A stretch of 64,000 bases of DNA from NCBI GenBank assembly GCA_024741835.1, contig JAENRP010000003.1, positions 280,960 through 344,959 of the forward strand. Direction: 5' to 3'. How positions within the stretch are numbered: position 1 is the stretch's first letter; each line of letters opens with the position of its first letter. This DNA is from Diplocarpon mali (taxonomy: Eukaryota > Ascomycota > Leotiomycetes > Helotiales > Drepanopezizaceae). A program made the position numbers and the translations under genes. The notes beneath the pieces are model-generated. The model searched no databases. It was not told the origin of the DNA and was given only the letters and a program-made list of their open reading frames with translations. This document shows, piece after piece, positions 1 to 11,159 of the stretch.

Positions 1-90
1 CCAACGAAGGATTCGCCTCCCCGGTCGTGGAAGCAGAAGCCCGGCCCTCGGCGCCCCATTCCCGGTAGGGTACGATGGCACGAGAGGACG

Positions 91-200
91 GGGACTGGGA
101 CTGGGACTGGGACTGGGACTGGCACTGGGACTGGCACTGGGACTGGCACTGGGACTGGCACTGGGACTGGCACTGGGACCGATACTGGCACTGGCACTGG
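91..200. repeat. GGGACT/GGCACT hexamer repeat
   Basis: This is a near-perfect run of six-base units, first GGGACT and then alternating GGCACT and GGGACT, so it becomes a 12-base higher-order repeat. It degrades after about position 180. One forward frame through it reads as alternating Trp with Asp or His. That is the trivial translation of the repeat and not evidence of a gene. Confidence 0.9.
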
Positions 201-360
201 CGGGCAGAGAGTGAGTTGGGCTGGGGGGCCCGGTCAGCCTTACCCTCCTCTCCATCGGGTATGGTGGGCGGTGGGCGGTGGGCGGTGGGCTGCGGACTGG
301 CGTTGGGGACGAGAGGACGGTCCGGTGGAGACTGTGCTGGCCCTCGAGATTACTAAGCAG

Positions 361-477
361 GGGAGAGGGGGGAGAGGGAGGGAGAGGGAGAGGGAGAGAC
401 AGAGAGAGACGGAGGAAGAGAGAGAGGGAGAGAAAAAGACAGAGAGAAAAAGACAGAGAGAAAAAGACAGAGAGAGA
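361..477. repeat. Purine-rich (GA)n tract with 14-bp tandem units
   Basis: The + strand is almost entirely G and A over about 115 bases. The end of the tract carries three copies of a 14-base unit containing AAAAAGAC, at 433, 447 and 461. It lies 470 bases upstream of the start codon at 950. A polypurine tract can form triplex DNA or affect transcription, but nothing in the sequence proves a role. Confidence 0.7.
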
Positions 478-479
478 AC

Positions 480-949
480 CCATCCATTCGCTCGGCTCAC
501 TGGAGACCTCTACACAGCACAGCAGCCAGACTCCCGCGTCGTCCCCCCCCCACACAAGGTTTGCGGCTCGGCGCAGTCCCTCCTTGACCAAGAACACACT
601 TCGACACTCACACTCTATTTCTCCCTCGTCGACAGAACCATTTTCCTTCCTTTCCTAATTTTACTCGCCGCCCCATCTCTCCCCCCCTCCCCCTCCCCCA
701 TCTCCAACACGTTTGGTTTCAACATCCCCACTCCCTTCCCCCCTCCCCTGCTCGTTCATCACCTGGAGGCGGCCTGGGTCAATAATACAATATCGAGGGG
801 GAGATCCTCTGTCGAAACATAAACACCCCCCCTCCCCCTCCGTCATAAACTCCTCACTGTAGTCGCCCGTCCTCTTTCTTATACCCCGTCCCGTTGCAGG
901 ACCCGTCACTCTTTTGGTACCTCCCACATCATATACCTTCCCCTTCACG
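480..949 (+). promoter_or_regulatory. Pyrimidine-rich upstream region of the FAD oxidoreductase gene
   Basis: The stretch before the start codon at 950 is strongly C/T-rich, especially 620-760 and 820-930. CT-rich tracts are common in core promoters and 5' leaders of filamentous fungi. No convincing TATA box was seen. Promoter function is inferred from position only. Confidence 0.35.
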
Positions 950-2625
950 ATGAGATTCACTCAGATTGCCTCGCCGGCTCTGGCCCTCTTGCTCTGCTCG
1001 GCCGCCGCCGCGGATGAGACCACCTACGTGACCGTCTCCGCGGTACGTCCCCATCTGCCCGGTCCCGAGGGGAGCGATGCTAATCGGTGCCGGTCGTCAC
1101 AGTGCGAAGAAGCGCCCGAGTCGACTCCCGGATCCTACCCGCCATCCTACGAGACGACCTCCACCCTCGATGTCGACGTCGCCGTCATCGGTGGCGGCAG
1201 CTCGGGCATCCACGCCGCCATCCAGCTCAAGGAAGCCGGCGCCGAGGTCGTCGTCATCGAGAAGAAGAAGCAGATTGGCGGCCGTACGTCCCCATCCCCC
1301 TCTCTCCTCTCCTCTCCTCTCCTCCCCCCCCCCGGCCGGAAGCGCTCCACTAACGCCCATGCTTCCGCCATGCAGACGCGGAGAGTTACTACACGCCAAA
1401 CGGCAAGGCGATCAACGTCGGCGTGGTGCTCTTCGAGAACTCGACGAGCGTGCGAAACTACTTCGCCCAGCTCAAGGTGAATACCACCTTCTTCAATCCG
1501 GTCACCGACACGCCGGCCGGGACGCCGCCGACCAAGATGTTCGACTTCCGCCTCGGCATCCCCATCCCGGCGCAGAACGCGTCGGCCGTGCAGGCGCAGA
1601 ACATGGCCCTCCTCGCCGCCGCCCAGAGCTACATGACCAACGTGCTGATGAAGTTCCCGTGGATCGACTCCGGCTACCAGGTCCCCGACCCCGTGCCCGA
1701 GGAGCTGTACATGCCCTTCTCCGACCTCGCCAAGAAGTACAACTTCGAGCCGCTGCTCCCCATGATCGCGCAGTACAACTGGTTCACCGGAGACATCGCC
1801 AAGATCCCCGCCCTCTACGGCATCAAGGCCGCCGGACCGGGCCTGCTCGCCAGCTTCTTCGGCAAGTTCATCATGCCCGCCACCTTTGACACGCGCACCC
1901 TGTACAACGCCGCGGCCGCGTACCTGGGCGACAGCGTGCTCCTCGAGTCGACCATCATGGACGTCAAGCGGGACCTGCCGTCGGCCGGCACCAACACGAC
2001 CAGCGTCACGGTCCTGGTCAGCCAGCCCGGCCAGGCCCCGAAGCTGATCCGCGCCAAGAAGCTCATCGTCGCGATCCCGCAGACCCTCGACAACATCGGC
2101 ACCTACGACCTCACGGGCGAGGAGCAGGACGTCTTCGGCAAGTTCGCCGGCTTCGGCTACTGGGCCGGCGTGGTGACCGTGCCGGGCCTGAACAACAGCG
2201 TGCGCAACATCGGCGTCCAGACGTCCTACCAGCAGCCCAGCATCCCCGGCCCGGCCAGCATCGAGATCACGGGCGTGCCCGAGTACTTCACCACCTCGGT
2301 CGGCTTCAACGACCTGAACTACGTCGAGGCCGACGGCCCCGAGGTCGTCCGCGCGAGCCTGCGCAAGCTCGAGACCGTCGCCGCGGTGCCGCGGGGCTCC
2401 GCCGACGTGGCCACGTTCCCCTACTCGACGGACCACCGCACCTACAACCTGCGCGTGCCGGCCGAGGAGATCAAGAACGGCTTCTACGCCAAGGTGGCCA
2501 AGCTGCAGGGCCACCGCAACACCTACTGGACGGGTGCGGCCTACGGCTTCCACAACAGCGCGCTGATCTGGAACTTCAACCTCGCCACCATCATCCCGGG
2601 TCTGAAGAAGGATCTGGGCCTGTGA
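950..2625 (+). CDS. Secreted FAD-dependent amine oxidase-like oxidoreductase
   Basis: This is a flavoprotein of the NAD(P)-binding Rossmann / flavin amine oxidoreductase superfamily, predicted to be secreted. The exons are 950-1042, 1103-1283 and 1376-2625; both introns are GT-AG and the exons encode 507 residues. Residues 1-21 form a signal peptide (charged MRF, then an Ala/Leu core ending in AAA). A dinucleotide-binding motif VIGGGSSG (Gly61, Gly63, Gly66) is followed by the acidic end of the second strand (VVVIEK) and the IGGH segment usual in this family. The start at 950 was preferred over an in-frame upstream ATG at 914 because it puts the signal peptide at the N-terminus. Third codon positions are almost all G or C. 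The resemblance is to fungal FAD oxidoreductases annotated as beta-cyclopiazonate dehydrogenase-like. The substrate cannot be told from sequence, and the neighbours do not suggest a biosynthetic cluster. Confidence 0.85.
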
Positions 2626-3317
2626 GCGGGAGCGGCGCGGGGGTGTGACGAGCCGGCCTCCAGGGGGGCCAGCCGGCGGAGGTCCCGAGGGGGGGGGGAC
2701 CAGGAGGGAGGGGAGCCAGGAAAGTCGAGGCGAATTGGCCTTGACTGCTCCCTTCTCGGGACGGAATTCGCAGGCGTGGTCTGGAAATTTCTTCATCTTT
2801 ATTTATCTTATAGTTCAAACGTTCTTGGCAAATAATTAACATCATGTGATGCGCCCTCGCTTACGTGTGTGAACCGTTGAACCGAGTCGAGCTCTCCGAG
2901 CCAGTTGCGCGGGCTTCCCCGCCGGCCTCGGTGCATACAAACATGAGACGAGAACGATCGCGATTTTGATGTTCCAGCACAACACCAAAGGAACTAATGA
3001 TCCTCGGGTCCGTGACGTACATGGGATGGGAACAATCGTCAGCGCTCCGCCCTCTTCATCGCCATCGAAACTGGTCGGTCTCCTCCCTTCCTATGAAAGG
3101 CCGCCCGGTCCCTGTCTGGCCAACGTGACCTGGGCGCCAGCACCAGAGGAAGGCGAGGAGAGAGTCTTTGGCGCCCCGGCAAGTCCACCCGTCCAGGCGA
3201 CGACCCTCCCTCACCAGCCGAGATGGAGACCCGTCTGGCCGCTTGCTGGCGCAGCCCACCCCAGATAGGCACCCAGAGCCCCGGGCGCCAGAATCTCCGT
3301 CGTTTCACGGCCCCCGC
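2626..3317. other. Intergenic region between convergent genes
   Basis: This is the 3' flank of both the FAD oxidoreductase and the bZIP gene. The first part is G-rich (2640-2720). An AT-rich segment around 2790-2840 could hold the polyadenylation site of the left gene. No coding evidence was seen. Confidence 0.5.
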
Positions 3318-4163
3318 TCAGGCGAGCCTCGCGAGCTCTTCCTCGCCCCCAACCGCATTCCCCGACCGGCTCTCGCGGCATTCCTTCTCGCACTGTGCGT
3401 ACACCTCCCTCCACCTCCCGATCTCTGCCGTGAGATCTCCAACCTCGGCTTTCAGCCTCAGGTTCCTCTCCTCCTGCGCCGCCAGGTTCTCCTCGAGCGT
3501 GCTAGTGGTGTACTTCTTCTTCGACCGGCATTTCTGAGCCGCCATCCGGTTCCGCTCCAGGAACTCCTTGCGCTTGAGAGCCTCCTCATCCTTACTCCGG
3601 ACCTTCCGCTTCGTACCGCGTCGTCTCGGGCGCTTTTCCTGGCTGGTGGGAGGTTTGCCTGGCTCCCCCAGCGCCAGCCGGGCCTCGGTGGGAGGTATCC
3701 CGGGAACGTCACGTTGCTTCGCTGCCGTGCTGGCGTCGCCCATCACGCCCATCGCGCCAGAAGAAGAAGAAACAGCGCCCGGCCATGCTTCGCGCGTCCC
3801 GAATCCCTCGGCGCTGCACGGGTCTCCTGCCTTAGCCGACGCTACCGTCGCTGTCGGCCCCCGGCTGGAGCGCGTCCCCGCGGAGCTGATCTCCGACTCG
3901 GAGAAGGGGGACAGGCTCCCGGGGACGAGGAACTCCCCGAAGATGGCCGTGTCCCGAGTCCTCTCCTCGCACACGTGGATGCCGCCGAGGCCCTTGCCGC
4001 CGAGGGCCAACGGGTCGGATCCCGGGCCACCCCGACCGAGTGTGGCCTGGCCAAAGGCGTGCGCGAACACATCGTCCTCGGGCGAGTTCGCGGGCAGGTC
4101 GGCGGAGTCCAGGTTGACGTAGGCGTAGATGAAAGCCGTGGTGGGCGTCATGAGCGACCCCAT
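3318..4163 (-). CDS. bZIP transcription factor (ATF/CREB-like basic region)
   Basis: This is a nuclear DNA-binding regulator of 281 residues with no intron needed. Residues 1-170 are low-complexity and rich in Gly, Ala and Ser. A Lys/Arg-rich stretch at 177-192 probably serves as a nuclear localisation signal. The basic region spans about 196-218 and has the invariant Asn-x7-Arg of bZIP proteins (Asn205 and Arg213 in NRMAAQKCR). The leucine zipper follows, with heptad Leu/Val positions from Leu223 to about residue 250. The basic-region pattern RNRxAAxKCRxKKK is that of ATF2/CRE-BP and fungal AtfA/AtfB-type factors. The protein is short for an AtfA orthologue and lacks visible stress-activation domains, so an AtfB-like or lineage-specific paralogue is more likely. 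Its target genes are unknown. Confidence 0.82.
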   Translation of the reverse strand: MGSLMTPTTAFIYAYVNLDSADLPANSPEDDVFAHAFGQATLGRGGPGSDPLALGGKGLGGIHVCEERTRDTAIFGEFLVPGSLSPFSESEISSAGTRSSRGPTATVASAKAGDPCSAEGFGTREAWPGAVSSSSGAMGVMGDASTAAKQRDVPGIPPTEARLALGEPGKPPTSQEKRPRRRGTKRKVRSKDEEALKRKEFLERNRMAAQKCRSKKKYTTSTLEENLAAQEERNLRLKAEVGDLTAEIGRWREVYAQCEKECRESRSGNAVGGEEELARLA

Positions 4164-4905
4164 ACTTCCTTCCCCTCGCTACGCGGGCGCATCACCCAGA
4201 CGCAGAGACGGGGGGATAGGATCGATCGACCGAGGGTGGTGGTGGCGGTGGGTTTTTCCCAAGAAACGCAACGTTTTGGGTGTTCTCATGAGAAGAACGC
4301 ACTCGCGAAGAGGAGAGACGGGGAGAGCAGTTGTTCCATCGTTCGGGTGGTGCGGCGAAGTTGGGAAGTAAGGTCAAGACAACGAAAGGGGAGGTCGGGC
4401 ACGGTGAGGTGAGGTGAGGTCAAGGGTTAGAAAGGCAAGGTGAGGAAAAGAAAATCAGCCCACCAACGCAGGTGTCGTGTGCAGCAGGAGACAAACGCAA
4501 GACCTGGCCAATGGCAAGCGGTGAAATGGCCGCCTCTGATTCGATGCGCCACCCCCGACCCCGCTTTTCTCCCTCTCCTCCGTCCCGCTCAACTTCTCAA
4601 CCTCTCAACATGCTCAAGTGCAACTTCACTCGCACCAAAACCGGGAAATGCGTCTCGGGCTGGATCGCTGCATGCAAGGGGGGGCGCCTCATTGGTGCGA
4701 AACTCGTACGGGAGTCTAGGCCCTGGCCGGCCTCGACGCGGCACCAACGACCTCAGGTCTACATGGCATTTTCTCGAATCCGAATCCCAAATCTCGAGAT
4801 CGGGGGGCCGGGATGCTGCAGGTGGGGATGGAGGGCCAAAGGGAAGAAGGCGAGAGAGGGAGCGTTTCGTCCGGCGGAGTTGGGCGGTTCTTAAAAGCGG
4901 CGGCC

Positions 4906-4953
4906 CATGCTCATGCTCATGCTCATGCTCATGCTCATGCTCATGCTCATGCT
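4906..4953. repeat. (CATGCT)8 microsatellite
   Basis: Eight perfect copies of the hexamer CATGCT in tandem (48 bases), followed by a CT-rich stretch. Because 6 is a multiple of 3, every frame through it stays open. The ORFs there (His-Ala, Met-Leu and similar) are artefacts of the repeat. Confidence 0.95.
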
Positions 4954-7087
4954 CTCTCCCTCTCTCTCAGGGAGGTATGCAATGCTCATGCCAGCATGCG
5001 TTCCAGCGCACGAGCGAGGAATGGGAAGCGCACGTGGTGGGAGTGTGCATACGCGGACCGTCGAGGGGGAGGGGGAGGTGAAAGATGGGGGGGGAGAGGG
5101 GTGGATTGTTGGAACTTGGAAGCCCTCACTCTCTGACCATCTCTTCCGTCATGAGATGTAGACGTGGATGTGGATGTGGACTCACATGTGGCCAGGCTTT
5201 CCAAAAGACCATCCTGTTTTATACTGTCCCAAGGGAAGGGAGATCTAGTTCGGTGAGGTTCAGTTCGGTCAGTTACCCGCTTGATATAAACAAGGCATGG
5301 CAAGGTACGCAGGTGAGGTATGTTTCTGGGGTGATGCAAACGAATCAACAAATAAACACACAAGCTCGGCTCCGTTAAACAGCAGACGGGAAGCGCAACC
5401 GAAGCGCGCCTCTTGGATCTTGACAGCACGTTTAGGAGTCAGTAATCGTAGAATCTCTCTGTCTCTCCATCTATCATGCTGTCGATTTCCTAGCCCGGCC
5501 ATCTCAGCAGCAGCCTGCCAGCGAGATGCAAAACGTCTCTCTCGCTAGCCCGAGCTTCCAGCGCTAAGCACGCGCCACGCGCGAGCGGGTCTACTACTCC
5601 GCCTGGCTTCACAACCGCCACATCCACTTCGTCAGACCATCCTCTGTCCACATATCCTCTCGCCAACAATCCCTTCTCACCCAAAAAAAGAGTCTCTTCC
5701 TCAGCGCCACCGTCGATTCGACTATACCTTGTCAACCGGGAGGCCGGCCCCCCGATCACCTGACCGTGCATCTACAGGGACAAGTCCTGGATGGCCTCCA
5801 CGGCAGTGGCCCCCGGAGGGCCAGCGGAGCGTCATTCTACATGAGAGTCGGCAACCTGCCAGCGCGGCGTTCGGTCTTTGCCCTCGGATAAAGGGAAAAA
5901 ATGGAAATGGAAGGGTAAAGTGTGGTGAAGTAGTTATAGGGTGACGCTCCGCTGGTGTCTACTTGGGGGGTGGGTGGAGGGTGGTATTGGGAGTGACGCG
6001 AGCGCTGTGTTGGCTTGTGTTGTGCTGTAAACACGGCGGAAGGTTTGAGGATCAGTGAGGGTGGAGGCTTTAGAAGTAGGGAGGTGAGGATGCGGGGAGG
6101 TCTGCATGGAGAGAGTGTGTCTGCGGGGTACGAGTGGGTAGTGAAAGCAAGCAGTAGACTTGGCATGAGATATGTATTTCTCGAGAAAAGCGAGGCGTCA
6201 AGCCGATAGGAAGAGAGAAGCAGAGAAAAGCTCAACATGCTTATGTGTCTCCTGTTTCTGCAGAGATGGAACTCGTCAGCGGAGGGCGTTGGCAGTAATC
6301 ACACGATGAGCAAGGCGGCAGCTGACGCATAGATTCCTAACTCGAACACGACGCGGATTGCGATCGAGGAAGTATGCGACGAAGACACAGGACGGCAGGA
6401 ATGTAGGGATGTAGCTCTGCAGGCGACGATACCTGGAGAGCGCCTCTCGCCTCAGCGTGGCCCGGAAAGCTCGACATTCCTGGTCTGCGCATTGGAATGG
6501 CCTGGGCATGGCCTGTCGGGTCTTGCTTCGGGATTGGCGATATCAAGACACAGCGACGCAGATGGCCGGTGGCAGACGCCGGGCTCCAACGCGGACCTTT
6601 GCGCACGACATCCGACGCATGCTGCACAGGCCGAGCTGGCCTTGAGAGGGAGGGAGAAGGAGAAGGCTACTGCTTCCACAAGCGAGGTTTTGTTTTGAGG
6701 GAGTCGTTTGTTGACATCTGGATGGATGAGGCTGCTGCACGTGTGTATCTATATGTATATATATTTGTGTGTGTGTGTTTGTATATTTATCTTACCCTGA
6801 GCTTTTGCAAGCTGTTCGGGTGATATGTAAATTACGTTGAGAATGTTCTGCAATTGTTCTAGTGAGCGGTACCGAGGCAGATTTGTATCTGGATTATGTT
6901 AGATTTACATTAAATTATCTCCAAACTATACCTGCCCCGCCAGCTTCACGCCAGAATGACACGAGATCTACACCCAAGTTACGAATTTCATGTCGCAATC
7001 ATGCCAGGCATATCCGGACATGTCCACTACCCAAGGGCCTGCGAGTCGGGTCACCATGCTTTCGCCGGTGAGGATCGGCTTAGAGTG

Positions 7088-7200
7088 CAAGCCCTATCCG
7101 AGTCTGCCGGATGACATTATAGCATCAGATGTCGTCTCCTTCAAGCCCTGAATATCCAAGTCTGCCGATTGACATTGTAACATCAGATGTCATCTCCTTC
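7088..7200. repeat. Diverged tandem duplication of about 55-58 bp
   Basis: Two adjacent copies share CAAGCCCT, then AGTCTGCCG, then GACATT, then CATCAGATGTC and TCTCCTTC in the same order. They start near 7088 and 7143 and differ by a four-base indel and mainly G/A or C/T transitions. A transition bias between copies fits mutational decay of a duplicated sequence. No function is visible. Confidence 0.75.
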
Positions 7201-9263
7201 CTCGGCTCGACAATCCTTTCTTCCAGACTTGCGGTCAAGCCATCTGGCTCGCCAGAACGCACGATCTGGTTAAGCTCTTAGGAGCGGGTCATGATAAGCT
7301 TCCCGAGATTGTTGTGTAGGGACCCGAAGACATGCCATCGCAGGGCACTTCTTCCTGTTCCCAGTCGGAGCGCACTTCGGCAAAGGATTTCACAGAATCG
7401 TGCTCTTCCCACTCGCTCCACGAGCCGATTCATGCGGGAGTCGTACTCTCAGTCGAGTCGACGAGCTAGAAGAGCTAGTTAATGCTCTATCCTTACATTC
7501 CAAGGAAGCTGAGAGAAGATGACACAAAGTATTTTGCTAGCGTTTCTGACCCAGTGGTATTCAGAAATCCGAGGGCTCGCTTCGATCTCAGGCTCTTTGG
7601 AGTGGAAACTCTTTGGAGGACCCTTGCCACCGCATCTGCAGAGAACAGTCGAGGTTCCCAAGCCAGCGAAACAGCTGCAGAACACGGAGCCGTTGCTCTC
7701 TGGCCGACCTTGACAGCCTAGCACCGCGAATCCCCAAACCCCGCAATCCTTCCAGCGGGCTGGCCTAGGCCGACTCTCGAACGAGTCTGTTGGTGTCTCC
7801 GCGGGGACCTCATCTGACCGTCGCGGCCGTCGCAAATCTCCTTCGAAGAGGAACGCTCCACGGTGTCGTCATGTCCGTCGATCCTGCTCGTCTTGCCGGC
7901 CCGCTCTGACAGAGGCAACAGCTGCCGTTGACACAACCTCCGGGGATTCACGACGGGTAATTCGTAGCATCTGAATACGACGCTGGGAGGGCTTTGAGCA
8001 GGATCTGGCACCGGGTCCGAAACAAGAGCGCACAAAAACTCCGCGCGGTGCCCGATTAGATATCCCAGGAGACGTGGAGCTGGTAGGGAAGCTCACCGCT
8101 TCGGAAAGTCGGCGAGTTCAGCTTGCGGCGTGCGAGAGATGATGCGGATACCAGCGGGCTGATTCACAAGAGCTAAGAATGACTAGAAGCACAAGGCGGA
8201 TCGTGAGAAATGGAACTACACGTACTCCCTTGGTCCTTATCTCGAATGAAAGCTTTTCAATCAGTCCCGCCTCGCGATTCGACGACTCGCCACCAGGGTT
8301 TACTTGTTTGAATACTCCCGCATCCTGTCAGCTAGGTGGCTGGATGTATTTTGGTTGCCCAGCCTACTAATTTGGACTCGAAATCACTGGGAGTTGTTGC
8401 GTCTGGGTTAACCTCAGGGTGCAGGATTGAGTAAGATACAGGGACTCTGTGCTCAAACTCTTAGTCAAATACAGGACTTGAGGAGATAAACCTCTACCTA
8501 CTCTACATTGTTTGATTCACCATAGCTTGTTTGATCTCTGCCACGCTTACTATCAATGATACTGAATCTCAAAGGGAGAGTAAGTTCCAAGGAATTTCAG
8601 AATCTTTGTGCTCTCCCCTTATCCTTAGCGTGAAAAGTCAGAGAGTCCTACCTCCGAACTACGCGTAGCCTTTCTCTTGAAACGCTGGAGCGATCTGTAT
8701 ATAGATTACCGATGAAAGCAGCGGAAGCAGAGAGCAAGCCTATTCCACAGCCCGGGAATCAATCTTCTCGGCCACTGAGATACGAACGCTCCTCCAGAAT
8801 CTATGATCAACCTAGCAGTGCATTCTCCCGTGTGATTGCCCTGCCTCACCCTTGGAATCATTAAGTCAGAGGTGATGGTTAGCATCGGCGAGCGACACAC
8901 GGGCAAGGCTGTCATGTACCCAAGCAGCCTAGCGAAATATACAGACTCAAGGTCCGTGCAGGTCGAAGAGCGTATGGTCTGGCTGGCACTTTATAAGGAT
9001 TATGAGGAATTCTTGGGTCGCTGCGGAGACTAAAGGTCCTGGTCTTCAATTCCATGCCTTGGTCGCCTTTACACGGGTGTCTTGGCTCGGTTAAATAGAG
9101 GCTTGGCATTGTTTACATGCATCTCAGGATCTTGATCTGGTATTGCTAGGCCGAGAGTATTGTGCCAGCGACTCGAAATAGCCTGAAGCCCACCCTATTC
9201 CAACCCACTCCCTTCTCCAAGGATTCATACCATGCCACCCAACGAGCCCAGAGCAAGCCACCC

Positions 9264-10095
9264 CTACGCACCATGGTGGGGTCTGCCTTCGTCCAAAGGT
9301 TTCCAGCGATCTTGCAGCTCAAAAGAGCAAAAAACGCAACCGGCGGAAGCAAGAAAGCCACTCTGATCCTTGGGAATCCCTCGAGCAGGCCGGCGCGTCG
9401 TCTTGTAATCCTGCAGCCTATCCATGACGTTCTGCAAGTATCTCTCGTTCGTACCCACATGTTCGTGCCAGCCCTCCAGACTATCGCACTGGGGTGCTGC
9501 AGTCTCCTCGTGCATCTGCAGCCAGAAATTGTCCGTCAGGATCCACGGGGGGAGATTCGGGGACTGGGTGATGGCAAGGCGCTCCAGCGAGGCGAATCGG
9601 CACAGTAACCACCCCAGATCTCGGCGCGAAGGTCCCAAGCACGTATCTTTGATAGAGGTTCTTTACTTCGTTGAAGGCGGCAGGGCGATCGATTTTCTGT
9701 GGCACCTTGGGGGAAACTTCGAGGTGTGTGTGTGGTCGTGGTAGAAATGGATATTATCGTACGAGCTATCGAAGAATATACTATCGAAGAATAACGCCTT
9801 CCCTGGACCCAGTCTTGTAGAGGAGTTTTGGATCCGAGGGACGTGGCTCGCGATTCTCTAAAAGCTGTTCGTGTCCCATGATTGGGAGCTTGAGACCAGA
9901 ATTTCAGCTCTTGTCCAAAAACACCGCCTTCAGAGCCTCGCGGACTTCGAGCACCAAGACACTTGGATCCAGTGGAGCATCTTTTCGGATTCGGTGACGG
10001 AATGCGAGGGGCAGTGCCTAGAAGCCAGTGAACCTATCTCCTTTGGGCTCGCAGGTATCTTCATCGTAGATCACAGTTAGAGGGTATGTAGCCAT
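9264..10095 (-). pseudogene. 2EXR-domain protein, decayed
   Basis: Read from an ATG at 10095 on the minus strand, one frame stays protein-like for over 300 bases but is cut by TAG at 10018-10020, TGA at 9904-9906 and TAG at 9781-9783. Around these stops the residues follow the layout of the fungal 2EXR family: a start like ALPLAFRHRIRKDA (intact members read LP-E-R-IW), then VLVLEVREALKAV, then LLYKTGSREGV. In a second frame the signature continues as IFFDSSYDNIHF. A third frame gives KNLYQRYVL, and a fourth continues through SLERLAITQSPN to a TAG at 9264-9266. That makes at least three nonsense codons and two or more frame breaks. A 13-base direct repeat (9766-9778 and 9781-9793) sits at one break. 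Members are common in Leotiomycetes and Sordariomycetes and have no known biochemical function. An open segment continues upstream to 10224. Confidence 0.6.
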
Positions 10096-10224
10096 GGCTT
10101 TTGTATGGTTTTCGAGAGGTAAACTTGTGCTGACTTGTGAGACCGTGTGGAGATGTTCTTGAGGCGAGGTTGAAGTGATGATGTGTGTGGAAATGTCCAG
10201 ATCTGCAGACCTCGGATTCGCCAA

Positions 10225-11159
10225 AGGAAATCGGAAGCGAGTTCAACTTCGAAATTTGACCATTCTTCTCAGACGTGATAGGGTATTTAAACTCGTAATG
10301 GACATTGGGAGGGCCAAACAGACCTAGATGAAATGTAGGTGTGAGTGCTATAGTACTTTAGTCTGATAACAGTTGATACTGTTTGCAAGATTAGGATGTG
10401 TCTGTTCTAACTTGGAAATCTTTAAATAAACACGTAATCAGCGCTTTCGAATAAGATTTATCAAGAGCCACGTCCAAAACTAAAACAACTCACAATTTGA
10501 GCTGCTTATCTCCTCTTTGCAAGAAGAAAAGGAGGACTTTCTGGCGGGTTAATAATTACAGGCAGGAAACTCCATATCCACCCAGTGGCTTCAAAGAGAG
10601 TGCATACAAAGTACCCACGCAAGCAAATAATTAATTCAACTCTTTCTACTACCATTTCACGAACTATGTAGATCCTAATTCTTGCAGTATCCGTCTACAT
10701 GCCAAGCAGTAGAAAGACTCCAGCTGCGGTTCAGATCAAGGCGGCTCCAACGCTCAAGTAGCTCGGTCAAGAACCCAGTTCCTGCACAGATTTAGGTCAT
10801 ACTATAAGGTCTCAAAATATTTTCCCAAAGACCAGCATTACGAAGGCGGCATGTAAACATCTTATTTCTCGGATTAATCCAGGAATTGCCTTTGACATAA
10901 AGTACTAATGCATCAAAGATCGGAACTTAACCAAGCAAGCACAGGGTATTCGCAAGCCTTTTGAAGCCACCCGCAAGTCCTCCCCTTCTGCGGAGAAGTC
11001 AGATTCGGACGCCATATCGATAAGAAAAGCACTTCCAATTTCTAAATTTATTTTTTCACCTGACTCGTAATCCATTTCCCGTATCGAGTCACCTGAATCT
11101 AAAGCGAAGATATCATCCGAAATAGGAAAACACGGAAGTAGCTGGCAGTTACAACTGGA
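10225..11159. other. Intergenic region, no gene seen
   Basis: AT-richer spacer between the 2EXR relic and the 3' end of the RGS gene. No ORF over 60 codons and no recognisable motif was seen. Confidence 0.5.

Larger units (their letters stand above)
4164..9263. other. Long gene-poor region
   Basis: About 5.1 kb with no ORF that shows family resemblance, a signal peptide or a plausible exon chain. It contains the upstream region of the bZIP gene (4164-4460), a CATGCT repeat, a TG/TA-rich patch near 6740-6795 and an approximate tandem duplication near 7.1 kb. Every short ORF here has ordinary intergenic composition, and none was accepted. Confidence 0.5.

Noticed and set aside
75..356. ORF encoding a Trp-Asp/Trp-His repeat protein
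   Set aside because: It is a direct translation of a hexanucleotide repeat, with no homologous domain on either side.
1147..2796. 549-codon minus-strand ORF opposite the FAD oxidoreductase
   Set aside because: It is the antisense shadow of a GC3-biased gene. Its translation is Arg/Gly/Asp/Val-rich without family pattern, while the plus strand has clear flavoprotein motifs and introns.
4813..5161. Overlapping ORFs with His-Ala or Met-Leu repeats
   Set aside because: They are open only because the CATGCT unit is a multiple of three.
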